From assembly GCA_030150085.1 (NCBI GenBank), contig JASLGJ010000088.1, forward strand, positions 1 to 7,182: a stretch of DNA of 7,182 bases, read 5' to 3'. The notes under the pieces are model-generated. The model saw nothing but the letters and a program-made list of their open reading frames with translations. It was not told the DNA's origin and searched no databases. Position numbers and translations under genes: made by a program. Source of the DNA: Candidatus Elarobacter sp. (GTDB taxonomy: Bacteria > Vulcanimicrobiota > Vulcanimicrobiia > Vulcanimicrobiales > Vulcanimicrobiaceae). Below are positions 4,629 through 7,182 of the stretch, piece after piece. The stretch's first letter is position 1; every line of letters starts with the position of its first letter.

Positions 4629-6169
4629 GGCGTGACGGTCACGACCCGGACGTCGATCGTCTCGATCCGCACGTCCGACCGGCGCGCCGCGCCCGGGGCG
4701 CCGCTCGCGGTCACGACCAGGTCGAACGGCACGAACGTCACCTCGAGCTTCGAGGGGTCGAAGCCCTTGGCGCGCGCCAGCCGGGTCACGTCGAACAGCG
4801 TGCCGACGGCAGGCTCCGCGCCGCCGCCGTGCTCGTGATCGAGCCCGAAGAACGTGAGCTGCCCGACGTGGTAGGGGCCGCTCGGGTTCGGCGCGGTGCC
4901 CGCGGGCAGGCCGACGTAGACGTCGTACGCGACCGACGGGGGCTGCGTGAAGTGGATGCCGGCGAGCTCGATCACCAGCTTGCGCGGCGACTTCGCGCCG
5001 AACAGCACTCCGGCCGAGCGCCCGCCCAGGAGCTTCTTGGTCGCCAGCGGGATGACGCGGGTCGTGCGGCCGCTCGCCGAGAGCTGCACGCCGCCCGACG
5101 CACCCAGCTTGACCGCCTGCGCGCTGTCGAACTCGGTCAGGATGTTCGCCGCGCGCACGGCGCCGGTCGGGGCGGGCAACGGCTTGCACGTCGGCTTCTG
5201 GTCATCGTAGCGCACGTTGAGGTTCGCGTTGTTCGTGTAGAAGCGCCGGGCCTCGTTGTGGACCTGCCCGTCGGCGCCCATGAACTTCCACGGCTTGGCG
5301 TCGAACCAGCTCACCTGGTAGGGGCCCCAGTTCACCTCGCCCACGCAGTCCCAGAGCGTGAAGAGGTGGTCGATCTCGGCGTGGTGCGGCCAGAAGATCG
5401 GGTCGAAGGCCGCGGTGGGCACGGAGCCCATCCAGCCGGGGCTGCCGACCGCGCCGTGGACCGCGTCGTGCGGAACGCGCTCGATCAGGCCCTTGTTGGA
5501 GGGCTCGCTGCCGATCGCGATCAGCCCGCCGAACACGTTGGAGTCCGTGCTCCCGAAGTAGATCTTGTTGGTGAGCGCGGACAGCGAGGTCGCGCCGGGG
5601 CTGAGCTGACCGGTGCCGTCGTTGAGGCTGGGCGTGCGCTCGGGGATGTAGAGCGGGTTCGTATCCTTCGAGGCGGGCACGCGGTAGATTTCCGGCAGCT
5701 TGCGCTGGGCCGCGTTGGGATAGTTCCAGTACGGCAAGCTGAGGTTCGGGTTCTTGGCGGCCTTGCGCAGGAAGCCTTCGAAGTAGAACAGATACGCGCG
5801 GTGCCACAACAGGAAGTCCGCCGAGCCGTACGCGCTGCTGTGCGGGCAGTGGTTGAAGAACGACTTGACGGCCGTGACACCGGGGTCGCGCGCTTCGGCC
5901 GCGGCCAGCCAGTCGGCGCGCACGCTGTGGATCGCGGACTGGAAGAACCAGCTTCCGGGATCGGACGGCTTGAGGGCCATCATGGCGGCGACGCCGTCGC
6001 GCAAGCTCTTGACGCGGTCGGCGTCCTTGACGAACTCCTCCAGCGCCATGCGCGGCATCACCGTCTCGGCGCTCGCCGCGCGCGGAGCGCTCAGGAGCGG
6101 CAACGCCCCACCTAGCACGGCGGCCGCGGAAACACCAGCCCGCACGAAATTACGACGGTTCATGGACAT
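4625..6169 (-). CDS. Tat-exported tyrosinase / polyphenol oxidase (type-3 copper)
   Basis: This 514-residue enzyme is predicted to oxidise phenols or catechols to quinones with O2 at a binuclear copper centre. A Tat signal (Asn4-Arg-Arg-Asn-Phe-Val10, hydrophobic 11-28, likely AxA cleavage after Ala34) implies export of the folded protein. CuA ligands are His81, His110 (in FNHCPHSS; His107 is also nearby) and His123 (in FLLWHRAYL). CuB ligands are His234 and His238 (PHDAVHGAVG) plus His262/263 (DPIFWPHHAEID). Glu230 sits four residues before His234, as the plant water-keeper Glu does. Cys108-Pro-His110 could form the Cys-His thioether known in Neurospora tyrosinase. A linker like the plant PPO DWL region (about 288-324, ending NVRYDDQ) and a C-terminal beta domain like plant PPO1_KFDV (about 340-514, with AYDVYVGLP) follow. 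The start at 6167-6169 has AGGGG five bases upstream; ATG 6161-6163 is the alternative. No separate copper chaperone gene is seen. Activity (tyrosinase or catechol oxidase) and substrate are unproven. Confidence 0.93.
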   Translation of the reverse strand: MSMNRRNFVRAGVSAAAVLGGALPLLSAPRAASAETVMPRMALEEFVKDADRVKSLRDGVAAMMALKPSDPGSWFFQSAIHSVRADWLAAAEARDPGVTAVKSFFNHCPHSSAYGSADFLLWHRAYLFYFEGFLRKAAKNPNLSLPYWNYPNAAQRKLPEIYRVPASKDTNPLYIPERTPSLNDGTGQLSPGATSLSALTNKIYFGSTDSNVFGGLIAIGSEPSNKGLIERVPHDAVHGAVGSPGWMGSVPTAAFDPIFWPHHAEIDHLFTLWDCVGEVNWGPYQVSWFDAKPWKFMGADGQVHNEARRFYTNNANLNVRYDDQKPTCKPLPAPTGAVRAANILTEFDSAQAVKLGASGGVQLSASGRTTRVIPLATKKLLGGRSAGVLFGAKSPRKLVIELAGIHFTQPPSVAYDVYVGLPAGTAPNPSGPYHVGQLTFFGLDHEHGGGAEPAVGTLFDVTRLARAKGFDPSKLEVTFVPFDLVVTASGAPGAARRSDVRIETIDVRVVTVTP

Positions 6170-6275
6170 GCACACCCCTATCACGACGACACGGCAGCCC
6201 AGCCGGAAAAGAGACCAGGCGCTCGATGCCGTCCTTCGTATACGGAACGAGCCTGCCCTTTGCCGCTTGCCGTCC
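6170..6275 (-). promoter_or_regulatory. Gap between threonine aldolase and tyrosinase, with RBS
   Basis: These 106 bases carry the tyrosinase ribosome-binding site AGGGG (6175-6179, 5 bases before ATG 6167-6169). They also carry an AT-containing 8-base palindrome CGTATACG (6237-6244) that stands out in this GC-rich DNA and includes TATACG, a -10-like hexamer on the minus strand. No matching -35 is present at 16-17 bases. A separate promoter for the tyrosinase-amidase pair is plausible here, and no terminator for the upstream gene was seen. Confidence 0.4.
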
Positions 6276-7182
6276 TCAGGCGGGTGCACGGCTCCCGCTC
6301 ACCACCCGCTCCACCGCGTCCGCGAACGCGTTCACGTCGTCCTCGGTGGTGTCGAAAGCGCACATCCAGCGCACCACCGACTGCTCGGCGTTCCAGACGT
6401 AGAAGTTGCGCTCGCGCTGCAGCGGCTCGATCGCGGCGGGCGGGAGCTGCGCGAAGACGCCGTTGGCCTGCACCGGGTAGGCGATGCGCACGCCGTCGAT
6501 CGCGCTCGCGCGCCGGGCGAGCAGTTGCGCCATGCGGTTGGCGTGGGCGGCGCTGCGCAGCCACAGACCGTCGCGCAGCAGCGCCTCGAACTGCGCGGCC
6601 ACGAAGCGCATCTTCGAGGCCAGCTGCATGCCCGACTTGCGCGCGTAGGGCAGCACCGCCAGCGCCGGGTGGTCGCGCACGAACACGATCGCCTCGCCGA
6701 ATAGCAGCCCGTTCTTCGTTCCGCCGAAGGTCAGCACGTCGACCCCGGTGTCGACCAGCATGGCGCGCAGGTCGGCGCCGAGCGAGACCGCGGCGTTGGC
6801 CAGCCGCGCGCCGTCGACGTGGAACAGCAGCCCGTGCTCGCGCGCCACCTCGCCCAGCGCGCGCAGCTCGGCCAGCGAGTACACCGTGCCGACCTCGCTC
6901 GACTGCGAGATCGAGAGCGCCGCCGGCTGGACGTGGTGCGGGTCGCCGATGCCGTGCATGCACGAGCGCACCCCGGCCGGGGTGAGCTTGCCGTTCTCGG
7001 CCGGGACCGGCAGCAGCTTGCCGCCCGCGAAGCGCTCGTACGCGCCGCACTCGTCGACGTCGAGGTGCGCCCCCTGGGCGCAGATCACCGCCTGGTGCGG
7101 GCGCAGCGCCGCCGACAGCGCGACCACGTTGGCACCCGTGCCGTTGAAGGCGAACAGCACCCGCGCCTGCGGACCGAGCAGG
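6276..7182 (-). CDS. ltaE: Low-specificity L-threonine aldolase-type PLP enzyme (N-terminus cut by right edge)
   Basis: 301 residues are visible; roughly 40-50 N-terminal residues lie beyond the right edge, judging from the usual family length near 345. This is a fold-type I PLP enzyme of the threonine aldolase / aromatic amino acid beta-eliminating lyase family. It probably cleaves L-threonine or L-allo-threonine to glycine and acetaldehyde in the cytoplasm. Visible signatures are NGTGANV near the visible start (cofactor phosphate region), HVDGARLANAA with the PLP-pyridine Asp codon at 6813-6815, and FGGTKNG with the Schiff-base Lys codon at 6714-6716. The FGGTKNG form is typical of one bacterial threonine aldolase branch. 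The frame is open to the window edge (first full codons Leu-Leu-Gly-Pro-Gln), so the in-frame GTG at 7158-7160 is not the true start. It lies upstream of the tyrosinase on the same strand, 106 bases away, and may or may not share a transcript. A related beta-hydroxy amino acid aldolase or lyase cannot be excluded. Confidence 0.9.
   Translation of the reverse strand, partial: LLGPQARVLFAFNGTGANVVALSAALRPHQAVICAQGAHLDVDECGAYERFAGGKLLPVPAENGKLTPAGVRSCMHGIGDPHHVQPAALSISQSSEVGTVYSLAELRALGEVAREHGLLFHVDGARLANAAVSLGADLRAMLVDTGVDVLTFGGTKNGLLFGEAIVFVRDHPALAVLPYARKSGMQLASKMRFVAAQFEALLRDGLWLRSAAHANRMAQLLARRASAIDGVRIAYPVQANGVFAQLPPAAIEPLQRERNFYVWNAEQSVVRWMCAFDTTEDDVNAFADAVERVVSGSRAPA

Noticed and set aside
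4577..6115. Long plus-strand open frame opposite tyrosinase and the amidase 5' end
   Set aside because: Same low-complexity Arg/Val/Gly composition, antisense to a gene with all its copper ligands in place.
6170..6289. 40-residue N-terminal extension of the tyrosinase
   Set aside because: It would bury the twin-arginine signal inside the protein and overlap the upstream gene's end; AGGGG supports the ATG at 6167-6169.

Overview
The window is a strongly GC-rich stretch of a bacterial chromosome, densely packed with coding sequence. A partial TonB-like protein suggests a diderm (outer-membrane) organism. The GC bias, GTG starts and protein style are compatible with poorly cultured high-GC lineages such as Vulcanimicrobiota (Eremiobacterota) or with a GC-rich proteobacterium. 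That placement is a guess and no feature here fixes the phylum. I found no tRNA, rRNA, CRISPR array, insertion sequence, phage gene or other sign of recent transfer.

Layout, left to right. (1) The start of a minus-strand TonB-like membrane protein is cut by the left edge (1-245). (2) A minus-strand CPA2/Kef-type cation:proton antiporter (314-1627) lies upstream of it, with a GC hairpin between the two genes. (3) A divergent intergenic region of about 340 bases (1628-1971) holds a near-perfect 18-base palindrome and leader hairpins for both flanking genes. (4) A plus-strand pyruvate kinase (1972-3423) follows. (5) It converges on a minus-strand amidase-signature enzyme (3432-4628), with a shared hairpin at the junction. 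(6) The amidase start overlaps by 4 bases (GTGA) the stop of a minus-strand Tat-exported tyrosinase/polyphenol oxidase (4625-6169). (7) After a 106-base gap, a minus-strand threonine aldolase-type PLP enzyme (6276-7182) runs off the right edge.

How the genes relate. Tyrosinase and amidase almost certainly share one mRNA and are translationally coupled. They may act on the same aromatic compounds, the tyrosinase outside the cytoplasm and the amidase inside. Threonine aldolase lies upstream on the same strand and could belong to the same transcript or be independent. Pyruvate kinase and the antiporter are divergent housekeeping genes that may share regulatory DNA.

The points most worth a second look are a pyruvate kinase whose monovalent-cation site carries Leu and Lys where K+-dependent enzymes have Thr and Glu; a Shine-Dalgarno placed 20 bases before that gene's ATG but bridged by a GAAA-capped hairpin; and a bacterial type-3 copper enzyme with plant-PPO-like architecture, a Cys-x-His and an Asp after the first CuB histidine. 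I see no clear evidence of a wholly new multi-gene system.
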